Below are positions 38,001-53,000 of a stretch of DNA of 64,000 bases, one piece after another (the first letter of the stretch is position 1; each line of letters begins with the position of its first letter). The position numbers and the translations under genes were made by a program. The stretch is from Terebella lapidaria (taxonomy: Eukaryota; Annelida; Polychaeta; Terebellida; Terebellidae). Under the pieces are notes generated by a model, which saw nothing but the letters and a program-made list of their open reading frames with translations, was not told where the DNA came from and ran no database searches. The stretch spans positions 43,862,802 through 43,926,801 of the forward strand of contig OX424561.1 in NCBI GenBank assembly GCA_949152475.1, written 5' to 3'.

Positions 38001-41000
38001 AGCATATGGGCTCATCGTATTTTATAATATGCATATCGTAAATATTAAGTTAATTTATTCAGCGAGTGTTTGTGGCTAACAATTAGACTAGGGACATAGT
38101 ACATTGTGACATAAAATGTGGCCGTTTCTGACAGTTAATTTTTTAACCCCATGTTATAGCATAGGCACTCATCGTATTTTATAATGGTCATATCGTAAAT
38201 TTTAAGTTAATTTATTCAGCGAGTGTTTGTGGCTAACAGTTAGTCTAGGGACATAGTACATTGTGACATAAAATGGGGCCGTTTCCGAGAGTTAATTTTT
38301 AACCCCATGTTATAGCATAATCGCTCATCGTATTTTATAATGGGCATATCGTAAATTTTGAGTTAATTTATTCAGCGAGTGTTTGTGGCTAACTGTTAGT
38401 CTAGGGACATAGTACATTGTGACATAAAATGGGGCCGTTCCTGAGAGTTAATTTTTTAACCCTATGTTATAGCATAGGCGCTCATCGTATTTTATAATGG
38501 GCATATCGTAAATTTTAAGTTAATTTATTCAGCGAGTGTTTGTGGCTAACAGTTAGTCTAGGGACATAGTACATGGTGACATAAAATGGAGCCGTTTCTG
38601 AGAGTTAATTTTTTAACCCCATGTTATAGCATAGGCGCTCATCGTATTTTATAATGGGCATATCGTAATTTTTAAGTTAATTTATTCAGCGAGTGTTTGT
38701 GGCTAACAGTTAGTCTAGGGACATAGTACATTGTGACATAAAATGGCGCCGTTTCTAAGAGTTAATTTTTTAGCCCCTTGTTATAGCATAGGGGCTCATC
38801 GTATTTTATAATATGCATATCGTAAATTTTAAGTTAATTTATTCAGCGAGTGTTTGTGGCTAACAGTTAGTCTAGGGACATAGTACATTGTGACATAAAA
38901 TGTGGCCGTTTCTGAGAGTTAATTTTTTAACCCCATGTTATAGCATAGGCGCTCATCGTATTTTATAATGGGCATAACGTAAATTTTAAGTTAATTTATT
39001 CAGCGAGTGTTGTGGCTAACAGTTAGTCTAGGGACATAGTACATTGTGACATAAAATGGGGCCGTTTCTGAGAGTTAATTTTTTAACCCCATGTTATAGC
39101 ATAGGCACTCATCGTATTTTATAATGGGCATATCGTAAATTTTAAGTTAATTTATTCAGCGAGTGTTTGTGGCTAACAGTTAGTCTAGGGACATAGTACA
39201 TTGTGACATAAAATGGGGCCGTTTCTGAGAGTTAATTTTTTAACCCCATGTTAAAGCATAGGCGCTCATCGTATTTTATAATGGGCATATCGTAAATTTT
39301 AAGTTAATTTATTCAGCGAGTGTTTGTGGCTAACAGTTATTTTAATGACATAGTACATTGTGACATAAAATGGGGCCGTTTCTGAGAGTTAATTTTTTAA
39401 CCCCATGTTATAGCATAGGCGCTCATCGTATTTTATAATGGGCATATCGTAAATTTTAAGTTAATTTATTCAGCGAGTGTTTGTGGCTAACAGTTAGTCT
39501 AGGGACATAGTATATTGTGATATAAAATGGTGCCATTTCTGAGAGTTAATTTTTTAACCCCATGTTATAGCATTCAGCATCGTATTTTATAATAGGCGCT
39601 CATCGTATTTTGTAATGGGCATATCGTCAATTTTAAGTTAATTTATTCAGCGAGTGTTTGTGGCTAACAGTTAGTCTAGGGACATAGTACATTGTGACAT
39701 AAAATGGGGCCGTTTCTGAGAGTTAATTTTTTAACCCCATGTTATAGCATAGGCACTCATCGTATTTTATAATGGGCATATCGTAAATTTTAAGTTAATT
39801 TATTCGGCGAGTGTTTGTGGCTAACAGTTAGTCTAGGGACATAGTACATTGTGACATAAAATGGGGCCGTTATAGCATAGGCACTCATCGTATTTTATAA
39901 TGGGCATATCGTAAATTTTAAGTTAATTTATTCAGCGAGTGTTTGTGGCTAACAGTTAGTCTAGGGACATAGTACATTGTGACATAAAATGGGGCCGTTT
40001 CTGAGAGTTAATTTTTTAACCCCATGTTATAGCATAGGCGCTCATCGTATTTTATAATGGGCATATCGTAAATTTTAAGTTAATTTATTCAGCGAGTGTT
40101 TGTGGCTAACAGTTAGTCTAGGGACATAGTACATCGAGACATAAAATGGGGCCGTTTCTGAAAGTTAATTTTTTAACCCCATGTTATAGCATAGGCGCTC
40201 ATCGTATATTATTATAGGCATATCGTAAATTTTAAGTTAATTTATTCAGCGAGTGTTTGTGGCTAACAGTTAGTCTAGGGACATAGTACATTGTGACATA
40301 AAATGGGGCCGTTTCTGAGAGTTAATTTTTTAACCATATGTTATAGCATAGGCGCTCATCGTATTTTATAATGGGCATATCGTAAATTTTAAGTTAATTT
40401 ATTCAGCGAGTGTTTGTGGCTAACAGTTAGTCTAGGGACATAGTACATTGTGACATAAAATGGGGCCGTTTCTGAGAGTTAATTTTTTAAATCCATGTTA
40501 TAGCATAGGTGCTCATCGTATTTTATAATGGGCATATCGTAAATTTTAAGTTAACTTATTCAGCGAGTGTTTGTGGCTAACAGTTAGTCTAGGGACATAG
40601 TACATTGTGACATAAAATGGGGCCGTTTCTGAAAGTTAATTTTTTAACCCCATGTTATAACATAGGCGCTTATCGTATTTTATAAAGGGCATATCGTAAA
40701 TTTTAAGTTAATTTATTCAGCGAGTGTTTGTGGCTAACAGTTAGTCTAGGGACACAGTACATCGTGACATAAAATGGGGCCGTTTCTGAGAGTTAATTTT
40801 TTAACCCCATGCTATAGCATAGGCGCTCATCGTATTTTATAATGGGCATATCGTAAATTTTAAGTTAATTTATTCAGCGAGTGTTTGTGGCTAACAGTTA
40901 GTCTAGGGACATAGTACATTGTGACATAAAATGGGGCCGTTTCTGAGAGTTAATTTTTTAACCCCATGTTATAGCATAGGCGCTCATCGTATTTTATAAT

Positions 41001-44000
41001 GGGCATATCGTAAATTTTAAGTTAATTTATTCAGCGAGTGTTTGTGGCTAACAGTTTGTCTAGGGACATAGTACATTGTGACAAAAAATGGGGCCGTTTC
41101 TGAGAGTTAATTTTTTAACCCCATGTTATAGCAGAGGCGCTCATCGTATTTTATAATGGGCATATCGTAAATTTTAAGTTAATTTATTCAGCGAGTGTTT
41201 GTGTCTAACATTTTGTCTAGGGACATAGTACATTGTGACATAAAATGGGGCCGTTTCTGAGAGTTAATTTTTAACCCCAGGTTATAGCAAAGGCGCTCAT
41301 CGTATTTTATAATGGGCATATCGTAAATTTTAAGTTAAATTATTCAGCGAGTGTTTGTGGCTAACAGTTAGTCTAGGGACATAGTACATTGTGACATAAA
41401 ATGGGGCCGTTTCTGAGAGTTAATTTTTTAACCCCATGTTATAGCATAGGCGCTCATCGTATTTTATAATGGGCATATCGTAAATTTTAAGTTAATTTAT
41501 TCAGTGAGTGTTTGTGGCTAACAGTTAGTCTAGGGACATAGTACATTGTGACATAAAATGGTGCCGTTTCTGAGAGTTAATTTTTTAACCTCATGTTATA
41601 GCATAGGCGCTCATCATATTTTATAATGGGCATATCGTAAATTTTAAGTTAATTTATTCTGCGAGTGTTTGTTGCTAACAGTTAGTCTAGGGACATAGTA
41701 CATTGTGACATAAAATGGGGCCGTTTCTGAGAGTTAATTTTTTAACCCCATGTTGTAGCATAGGCGCTCATCGTATTTTATAATGGGCATATCGTAAATT
41801 TTAAGCTAATTTATTCAGCGAGTGTTTGTGGCTAACATTTAGTCTAGGGACATAGTACATTGTGACATAAAATTGGGCCGTTTCTGAGAGTTAATTTTTT
41901 AGCCCCATGTTATAGCATAGGCGCTCATCGTATTTTATAATGGGCATATCGTAAATTTTAAGTTAATTTATTCAGTGAGTGTTTGTGGCTAACATTTAGT
42001 CTAGGGACATATTACATTGTGACGTAAAATCTGGCCGTTTCTGAGAGTTAATTTTTTAACCCCATGTTATAGCATAGGCGCTCATCGCATTTTATAATGG
42101 GCATATCGTAAATTTTAAGTTAATTTATTCAGCGAGTGTTTGTGGCTAACAGTTAGTCTAGGGACATAGTACATTGTGACATAAAATGGCGCCGTTCCTA
42201 AGAGTTAATTTTTTAGCTCCATGTTATAGCATATGGGCTCATCGTATTTTATAATATGCATATCGTAAATATTAAGTTAATTTATTCAGCGAGTGTTTGT
42301 GGCTAACAATTAGACTAGGGACATAGTACATTGTGACATAAAATGTGGCCGTTTCTGACAGTTAATTTTTTAACCCCATGTTATAGCATAGGCACTCATC
42401 GTATTTTATAATGGTCATATCGTAAATTTTAAGTTAATTTATTCAGCGAGTGTTTGTGGCTAACAGTTAGTCTAGGGACATAGTACATTGTGACATAAAA
42501 TGGGGCCGTTTCCGAGAGTTAATTTTTAACCCCATGTTATAGCATAATCGCTCATCGTATTTTATAATGGGCATATCGTAAATTTTGAGTTAATTTATTC
42601 AGCGAGTGTTTGTGGCTAACTGTTAGTCTAGGGACATAGTACATTGTGACATAAAATGGGGCCGTTCCTGAGAGTTAATTTTTTAACCCTATGTTATAGC
42701 ATAGGCGCTCATCGTATTTTATAATGGGCATATCGTAAATTTTAAGTTAATTTATTCAGCGAGTGTTTGTGGCTAACAGTTAGTCTAGGGACATAGTACA
42801 TGGTGACATAAAATGGAGCCGTTTCTGAGAGTTAATTTTTTAACCCCATGTTATAGCATAGGCGCTCATCGTATTTTATAATGGGCATATCGTAATTTTT
42901 AAGTTAATTTATTCAGCGAGTGTTTGTGGCTAACAGTTAGTCTAGGGACATAGTACATTGTGACATAAAATGGCGCCGTTTCTAAGAGTTAATTTTTTAG
43001 CCCCTTGTTATAGCATAGGGGCTCATCGTATTTTATAATATGCATATCGTAAATTTTAAGTTAATTTATTCAGCGAGTGTTTGTGGCTAACAGTTAGTCT
43101 AGGGACATAGTACATTGTGACATAAAATGTGGCCGTTTCTGAGAGTTAATTTTTTAACCCCATGTTATAGCATAGGCGCTCATCGTATTTTATAATGGGC
43201 ATAACGTAAATTTTAAGTTAATTTATTCAGCGAGTGTTGTGGCTAACAGTTAGTCTAGGGACATAGTACATTGTGACATAAAATGGGGCCGTTTCTGAGA
43301 GTTAATTTTTTAACCCCATGTTATAGCATAGGCACTCATCGTATTTTATAATGGGCATATCGTAAATTTTAAGTTAATTTATTCAGCGAGTGTTTGTGGC
43401 TAACAGTTAGTCTAGGGACATAGTACATTGTGACATAAAATGGGGCCGTTTCTGAGAGTTAATTTTTTAACCCCATGTTAAAGCATAGGCGCTCATCGTA
43501 TTTTATAATGGGCATATCGTAAATTTTAAGTTAATTTATTCAGCGAGTGTTTGTGGCTAACAGTTATTTTAATGACATAGTACATTGTGACATAAAATGG
43601 GGCCGTTTCTGAGAGTTAATTTTTTAACCCCATGTTATAGCATAGGCGCTCATCGTATTTTATAATGGGCATATCGTAAATTTTAAGTTAATTTATTCAG
43701 CGAGTGTTTGTGGCTAACAGTTAGTCTAGGGACATAGTATATTGTGATATAAAATGGTGCCATTTCTGAGAGTTAATTTTTTAACCCCATGTTATAGCAT
43801 TCAGCATCGTATTTTATAATAGGCGCTCATCGTATTTTGTAATGGGCATATCGTCAATTTTAAGTTAATTTATTCAGCGAGTGTTTGTGGCTAACAGTTA
43901 GTCTAGGGACATAGTACATTGTGACATAAAATGGGGCCGTTTCTGAGAGTTAATTTTTTAACCCCATGTTATAGCATAGGCACTCATCGTATTTTATAAT

Positions 44001-47000
44001 GGGCATATCGTAAATTTTAAGTTAATTTATTCAGCGAGTGTTTGTGGCTAACAGTTAGTCTAGGGACATAGTACATTGTGACATAAAATGGGGCCGTTAT
44101 AGCATAGGCACTAATCGTATTTTATAATGGGCATATCGTAAATTTTAAGTTAATTTATTCAGCGAGTGTTTGTGGCTAACAGTTAGTCTAGGGACATAGT
44201 ACATTGTGACATAAAATGGGGCCGTTTCTGAGAGTTAATTTTTTAACCCAATGTTATAGCATAGGCGCTCATCGTATTTTATAATGGGCATATCGTATAT
44301 TTTAAGTTAATTTATTCAGCGAGTGTTTGTGGCTAACAGTTAGTCTAGGGACATAGTACATTGTGACATAAAATGGGGCCGTTTCTGAAAGTTAATTTTT
44401 TAACCCCATGTTATAGCATAGGCGCTCATCGTATTTTATAATGGGCATATCGTAAATTTTAAGTTAATTTATTCAGTGAGTGTTTGTGGCTAACAGTTAG
44501 TCTAGGGGCATAGTACATTGGGACATAAAACGGGGCCGTTTCTGAGAGTTAATTTTTTAACCCCATGTTAGAGCATAGGTGCTCATCGTATTTTATAATG
44601 GGCATATCGTAAATTTTAAGTTAATTTATTCAGCGAGTGTTTGTGGCTAACAGTTAGTCTAGGACATAGTACATTGTGACATAAAATGGGGCCGTTTCTG
44701 AGAGTTAATTTTTTAACCCCATGTTATAGCATAGGCGCTCATCGTATTTTATAATGGGCATATCGTAAATTTTAAGTTAATTTATTCAGCGAGTGTTTGT
44801 GGCTAACAGTTAGTCTAGGGACATAGTACATTGTGACATAAAATGGGGCCGTTTCTGAGAGTTAATTTTTTAACCCCATGTTATAGCATAGGCGCTCATC
44901 GTATTTTATAATGGGCATATCGTAAATTTTAAGTTAATTTATTCAGCGAGTGTTTGTGGCTAACAGTTAGTCTAGGGACATAGTACATTGTGACATAAAA
45001 TGGGGCCGTTTCTGAGAGTTAATTTTTTAACCCCATGTTATAGCATAGGTGCTCATCGTATTTTATAATGGGCATATCGTAAATTTTAAGTTAATTTATT
45101 CAGCGAGTGTTTGTGGCTAACAGTTAGTCTAGGACATAGTACATTGTGACATAAAATGGGGCCGTTTCTGAGAGTTAATTTTTTAACCCCATGTTATAGC
45201 ATAGGCGCTCATCGTATTTTATAATGGGCATATCGTAAATTTTAAGTTAATTTATTCAGCGAGTGTTTGTGGCTAACAGTTAGTCTAGGGACATATTACA
45301 TTGTGACAAAAAATGGGGCCGTTTCTGAGAGTTAATTTTTTAACCCCATGTTATAGCAGAGGCACTCATCGTATTTTATAATGGGCATATCGTAAATTTT
45401 AAGTTAATTTATTCAGCGAGTGTTTGTGTCTAACAGTTAGTCTAGGGACATAGTACATTGTGACATAAAATGGGGCCGTTTCTGAGTGTTAATTTTTAAC
45501 CCCAGGTTATAGCATAGGCGCTCATCGTATTTTATAATGGGCATATCGTAAATTTTAAGTTAAATTATTCAGCGAGTGTTTGTGGCTAACAGTTAGTCTA
45601 GGGACATAGTACATTGTGACATAAAATGGGGCCGTTTCTGAGAGTTAATTTTTTAACCCCATGTTATAGCATAGTCGCTCATCGTATTTTATAATGGGCA
45701 TATCGTAAATTTTAAGTTAATTTATTCAGTGAGTGTTTGTGGCTAACAGTTAGTCTAGGGGCATAGTACATTGTGACATAAAATGGGGCCGTTTCTGAGA
45801 GTTAATTTTTTAACCCCATGTTAGAGCATAGGTGCTCATCGTATTTTATAATGGGCATATCGTAAATTTTAAGTTAATTTATTCAGCGAGTGTTTGTGGC
45901 TAACAGTTAGTCTAGGACATAGTACATTGTGACATAAAATGGGGCCGTTTCTGAGAGTTAATTTTTTAACCCCATGTTATAGCATAGGCACTCATCGTAT
46001 TTTATAATGGGCATATCGTAAATTTTAAGTTAATTTATTCAGCGAGTGTTTGTGGCTAACAGTTAGTCTAGGGACATAGTACATTGTGACATAAAATGGG
46101 GCCGTTTCTGAGAGTTAATTTTTTAACCCCATGTTATAGCATAGGCGCTCATCGTATTTTATAATGGCCATATCGTAAATTTTAAGTTAATTTATTCAGC
46201 GAGTGTTTGTGGCTAACTGTTAGTTTAGGGACATAGTACATTGTGACATAAAATGGGGCCGTTTCTGAGAGTTAATTTTTTAACCCCATGTTATATCATA
46301 GGCGCTCATCGTATTTTATAATGGGCATATCGTAAATTTTAAGTTAATTTATTCAGCGAGTGTTTGTGGCTAACAGTTAGTCTAGGACATAGTACATTGT
46401 GACATAAAATGGGGCCGTTTCTGAGAGTTAATTTTTTAACCCCATGTTATAGCATAGGCGCTCATCGTATTTTATAATGGGCATATCGTAAATTTTAAGT
46501 TAATTTATTCAGCGAGTGTTTGTGGCTAACAGTTAGTCTAGGGACATAGTACATTGTGACATAAAATGGGGCCGTTTCTGAGAGTTAATTTTTTAACCCC
46601 ATGTTATAGCATAGGCGCTCATCCTATTTTATAATGGGCATATCGTAAATTTTAAGTTAATTTATTCAGCGAGTGTTTGTTGCTAACAGTTAGTCTAGGG
46701 ACATAGTTCATTGTGACATAAAATGGGGCCGTTTCTGAGAGTTAATTTTTTAACCCCATGTTATAGCATAGTCGCTCATCGTATTTTATAATGGGCATAT
46801 CGTAAATTTTAAGTTAATTTATTCAGTGAGTGTTTGTGGCTAACAGTTAGTCTAGGGACATAGTACATTGTGACATAAAATGGTGCCGTTTCTGAGAGTT
46901 AATTTTTTAACCCCATGTTATAGCATAGGCGCTCATCGTATTTTATAATGGGCATATCGTAAATTTTAAGTTAATTTATTCAGCGAGTGTTTGTTGCTAA

Positions 47001-50000
47001 CAGTTAGTCTAGGGACATAGTACATTGTGACATAAAATGGGGCCGTTTCTGAGAGTTAATTTTTTAACCCCATGTTATAGCATAGGCGCTCATCGTATTT
47101 TATAATGGGCATATCGTAAATTTTAAGTTAATTTATTCAGCGAGTGTTTGTGGCTAACAGTTAGTCTAGGGACATAGTACATTCTGACATAAAATGGGGC
47201 CTTTTCTGAGAGTTAATTTTTTAACCCCATGTTATAGCATAGGCGCTCATCGTATTTTATAATGGGCATATCGTAAATTTTAAGTTAATTTATTCAGCGA
47301 GTGTTTGTGGCTAACAGTTAGTCTAGGGACATAGTACATTGTGACATAAAATGGGGCCGTTTCTGAGAGTTAATTTTTTAACCTCATGTTATAGCATAGG
47401 CGCTCATCGTATTTTATAATGGGCATATCGTAAATTTTAAGTTAATTTATTCAGCGAGTGTTTGTGGCTAACTGTTAGTTTAACGACATAGTACATTGTG
47501 ACATAAAATGGGGCCGTTTCTGAGAGTTAATTTTTTAACCCCATGTTATAGCATAGTCGCTCATCGTATTTTATAATGGGCATATCGTAAATTTTAAGTT
47601 AATTTATTCAGCGAGTGTTTGTGGCTAACAGTTAGTCTAGGGACATAGTACATTGTGACCTAAAATGAGGCCGTTCCTGAGAGTTAATTTTTTAACCCCA
47701 TGTTATAGCATAGGCGCTCATTGTATTTTATAATGGGCATATCGTAAATTTTAAGTTAATTTATTCAGCGAATGTTTGTGGCTAACAGTTAGTCTAGGGA
47801 CATAGTACATTGTGACATAAAATGGGGCCGTTTCTGAGAGTTAATTTTTTATCGTAAATTTTAAGTTAATTTATTCAGCGAGTGTTTGTGGCTAACAGTT
47901 AGTCTAGGACATAGTACATTGTGACATAAAATGGGGCCGTTTCTGAGAGTTAATTTTTTAACCCCATGTTATAGCATAGGCGCTCATCGTATTTTATAAT
48001 GGGCATATCGTAAATTTTAAGTTAATTTATTCAGCGAGTGTTTGTGGCTAACAGTTAGTCTAGAGACATAGTACATTGTGACATAAAATGGGGCCGTTTC
48101 TGAGAGTTAATTTTTTAACCCCATGTTATAGCATAGGCGCTCATCGTATTTTATAATGGGCATATCGTAAATTTTAAGTTAATTTATTCAGCGAGTGTTT
48201 GTTGCTAACAGTTAGTCTAGGGACATAGTACATTGTGACATAAAATGGGGCCGTTTCTGAAAGTTAATTTTTTAACCCCATGTTATAGCATAGGCGCTCA
48301 TCGTATTTTATAATGGGCATATCGTAAATTTTAAGTTAATTTATTCAGCGAGTGTTTGTGGCTAACAGTTAGTCTAGGGACATAGTACATTTTGACATAA
48401 AATGGGGCCTTTTCTGAGAGTTAATTTCTTAACCCCATGTTATAGCATAGGCGCTCATCGTATTTTATAATGGGCATATCATAAATTTTAAGTTAATTTA
48501 TTCAGCGAGTGTTTGTGGCTAACAGTTAGTCTAGGGACATAGTACATTGTGACCAAAAATGGGGCCGTTTCTGAGAGTTAATTTTTTAACCCCATTTTAT
48601 AGCAGAGGCACTCATCGTATTTTATAATGGGCATATCGTAAATTTTAAGTTAATTTATTCAGCGAGTGTTTGTGTCTAACAGTTAGTCTAGGGACATAGT
48701 ACATTGTGACATAAAATGGGGCCGTTTCTGAGAGTTAATTTTTAACCCCAGGTTATAGCATAGGCGCTCATCGTATTTTATAATGGGCATATCGTAAATT
48801 TTAAGTTAAATTATTCAGCGAGTGTTTGTGGCTAACAGTTAGTCTAGGGACATAGTACATTGTGACATAAAATGGGGCCGTTTCTGAGAGTTAATTTTTT
48901 AACCCCATGTTATAGCATAGTCGCTCATCGTATTTTATAATGGGCATATCGTAAATTTTAAGTTAATTTATTCAGTGAGTGTTTGTGGCTAACAGTTAGT
49001 CTAGGGACATAGTACATTGTGACATAAAATGGTGCCGTTTCTGAGAGTTAATTTTTTAACCCCATGTTATAGCATAGGCGCTCATCGTATTTTATAATGG
49101 GCATATCGTAAATTTTAAGTTAATTTATTCAGCGAGTGTTTGTTACTAACAGTTAGTCTAGGGACATAGTACATTGTGACATAAAATGGGGCCGTTTCTG
49201 AGAGTTAATTTTTTAACCCCATGTTATAGCATAGGCGCTCATCGTATTTTATAATGGGCATATCGTAAATTTTAAGTTAATTTATTCAGCGAGTGTTTGT
49301 GGCTAACAGTTAGTCTAGGGACATAGTACATTGTGACATAAAATGGGGCCTTTTCTGAGAGTTAATTTCTTAACCCCATGTTATAGCTTAGGCGCTCATC
49401 GTATTTTATAATGGGCATATCGTAAATTTTAAGTTAATTTATTCAGCGAGTGTTTGTGGCTAACAGTTAGTCTAGGGACATAGTACATTGTGACATAAAA
49501 TGGGGCCGTTTCTGAGAGTTAATTTTTTAACCCCATGTTATAGCATAGGCGCTCATCGTATTTTATAAAGGGCATATCGTAAATTTTAAGTTAATTTATT
49601 CAGCGAGTGTTTGTGGCTAGCTGTTAGTTTAACGACATAGTACATTGTGACATAAAATGGGGCCGTTTCTGAGAGTTAATTTTTTAACCCCATGTTATAG
49701 CATAGTCGCTCATCGTATTTTATAATGGGCATAACTTAAATTTTAAGTTAATTTATTCAGTGAGTGTTTGTGGCTAACAGTTAGTCTAGGGACATAGTAC
49801 ATTGTGACATAAGATGGTGCCGTTTCTGAGAGTTAATTTTTTAACCCCATGTTATAGCATAGGCGCTCATCGTATTTTATAATGGGCATATCGTAAATTT
49901 TAAGTTAATTTATTCAGCGAGTGTTTGTTGCTAACAGTTAGTCTAGGGACATAGTATATTGTGACATAAAATGGGGCCGTTTCTGAGAGTTAATTTTTTA

Positions 50001-53000
50001 CCCCATGTTATAGCATAGGCGCTCATCGTATTTTATAATGGGCATATCGTAAATTTTAAGTTAATTTATTCAGCGAGTGTTTGTGGCTAACAGTTAGTCT
50101 AGGGACATAGTACATTGTGACATAAAATGGGGCCTTTTCTGAGAGTTAATTTTTTAACCCCATGTTATAGCATAGGCGCTCATCGTATTTTATAATGGGC
50201 ATATCGTAAATTTTAAGTTAATTTATTCAGCGAGTGTTTGTGGCTAACAGTTAGTCTAGGGACATAGTACATTGTGACATAAAATGTGGCCGTTTCTGAG
50301 AGTTAATTTTTTAACCTCATGTTATAGCATAGGCGCTCATCGTATTTTATAATGGGCATATCGTAAATTTTAAGTTAATTTATTCAGCGAGTGTTTGTGG
50401 CTAACAGTTAGTCTAGGGACATAGTACATTGTGACATAAAATGGGGCCGTTTCTGAGAGTTAATTTTTTAACCCCATGTTATAGCATAGGCGCTCATCGT
50501 ATTTTATAATGGGCATATCGTAAATTTTAAGTTAATTTATTCAGCGAGTGTTTGTGGCTAACTGTTAGTCTAATGACATAGTACATTGTGACATAAAATG
50601 GGGCCGTTTCTGAGAGTTAATTTTTTAACCCTATGTTATAGCATAGGCGCTCATCGTATTTTATAATGAGCATATCGTAAATTTTAAGTTAATTTATTCA
50701 GCGAGTGTTTGTGGCTAACAGTTAGTCTAGGGACATAGTACATTGTGACATAAAATGGGGCCGTTTCTGAGAGTTAATTTTTTAACCCCATGTTATAGCA
50801 TAGGCGCTCATCGTATTTTATAATGGGCATATCGTAAATTTTAAGTTAATTTATTCAGCAAGTGTTTGTGGCTAACAGTTAGTCTAGGGACATAGTACAT
50901 TGTGACATAAAATGGGGCCGTTTCTGAGAGTTAATTTTTTAACCCCATGTTATAGCATAATCGCTCATCGTATTTTATAATGGGCATATCGTAAATTTTA
51001 AGTTAATTTATTCAGCGAGTGTTTGTGGCTAACTGTTAGTCTAGGGACACAGTACATTGTGACATAAAATGGGGCCGTTTCTGAGAGTTAATTTTTTAAC
51101 CCCATGTTATAGCATAGGCGCTCATCGTATTTTATAATCGGCATATCGTAAATTTTAAGTTAATTTATTCAGCGAGTGTTTGTGGCTAACAGTTAGTCTA
51201 GGGACATAGTACATTGTGACATAAAATGGGGCCGTTTCTGAGAGTTAATTTTTTAACCATATGTTATAGCATAGGCGCTCATCTTATTTTATAATGGGCA
51301 TATCATAAATTTTAAGTTAATTTATTCAGCGAGTGTTTGTGGCTAACAGTTAGTCAAGGGACATAGTACATTGTGACATAAAATGGGGCCGTTTCTGAGA
51401 GTTAATTTTTTAACCCCATGTTATAGCATAGGCGCTCATCGTATTTTATAATGAGCATATCGTAAATTTTAAGTTAATTTATTCAGCGAGTGTTTGTGGC
51501 TAACAGTTAGTCTAGGGACATAGTACATTGTGATATAAAATGGGGCCGTTTCTGAGAGTTAATTTTTTAACCCCATGTTATAGCACAGGCGCTGATCGTA
51601 TTTTATAATGGGCATATCGTAAATTTTAAGCTAATTTATTCAGAGAGTGTTTGTGGCTAACAGTTAGTCTAGGGACATAGTACATTGTGACATAAAATGG
51701 GGCCGTTTCTGAGAGTTAATTTTTTAGCCCCATGTTATAGCATAGGCGCTCATCGTATTTTATAATGCGCATATCGTAAATTTTAAGTTAATTTATTCAG
51801 CGAGTGTTTGTGGCTAACAGCTAGTCTAGGGACATATTACATTGTGACATAAAATGGGGCCATTTCTGAGAGTTAATTTTTTAACCCCATGTTATAGCAT
51901 AGGCGCTCATCGTATTTTATAATGGGCATATCGTAAATTTTAAGTTAATTTATTCAGCAAGTATTTGTGGCTAACAGTTAGTCTAGGGACATAGTACATT
52001 GTGACATAAAATGGGGCCGTTTCTGAGAGTTAATTTTTTAACCCCATGTTATAGCATAGGCACTCATCGTATTTTATAATGGGCATTTCGTAATTTTTAA
52101 GTTAATTTATTCAGCGAGTGTTTGTGGCTAACAGTTAGTCTAGGGACATAGTACATTGTGACATAAAATGGGGCCGTTTCTGAGAGTTAATTTTTTAGCC
52201 CCATGTTATAGCATGGGCGCTCATCGTATTTTATAATGGGCATATCGTGAATTTTAAGTTAATTTATTCAGCGAGTGTTTGTGGCTAACAGTTAGTCTAG
52301 GGACATAGTACATTGTGACATAAAATGTGGCCGTTTCCGAGAGTTAATTTTTTAGCCCCATGTTATAGCATAGGCGCTCATCGTATTTTATAATGGGCAT
52401 ATCGTAAATTATAAGTTAATTTATTCAGCGAGTGTTTGTGGCTAACATTTAGTCTATGGACATAGTACATTGTGACCTAAAATCTGGCCGTTTCTGAGAG
52501 TTAATTTTTTAACCCCATGTTATAGCATAGGCGCTCATCGTATTTTATAATGGGCATATCGTAAATTTTAAGTTAATTTATTCAGCGAGTGTTTGTGCCT
52601 AACAGTTAGTCTAGGGACATAGTACATTGTGACATAAAATGGGGCCGTTTCTGAGAGTTAATTTTTTAACCCCATGTTATAGCATAGGCGCTCATCGTAT
52701 TTTATAATGGGCATATCGTAAATTTTAAGTTAATTTATTCAGCGAGTGTTTGTGGCTAACAGTTAGTCTAGGGACATAGTACATTGTGACATAAAATGGG
52801 GCCGTTTCTGAGAGTTAATTTTTTAACCCCATGTTATAGCATAGGCGCTCATCGTATTTTATAATGGGCATATCGAAAATTTTAAGTTAATTTATTCAGC
52901 GAGTGTTTGTGGCTAACAGTTAGTCTAGGGACATAATACATTGTGATATAAAATGGGGCCGTTTCTGAGAGTTAATTTTTTAACCCCATGTTATAGCATA

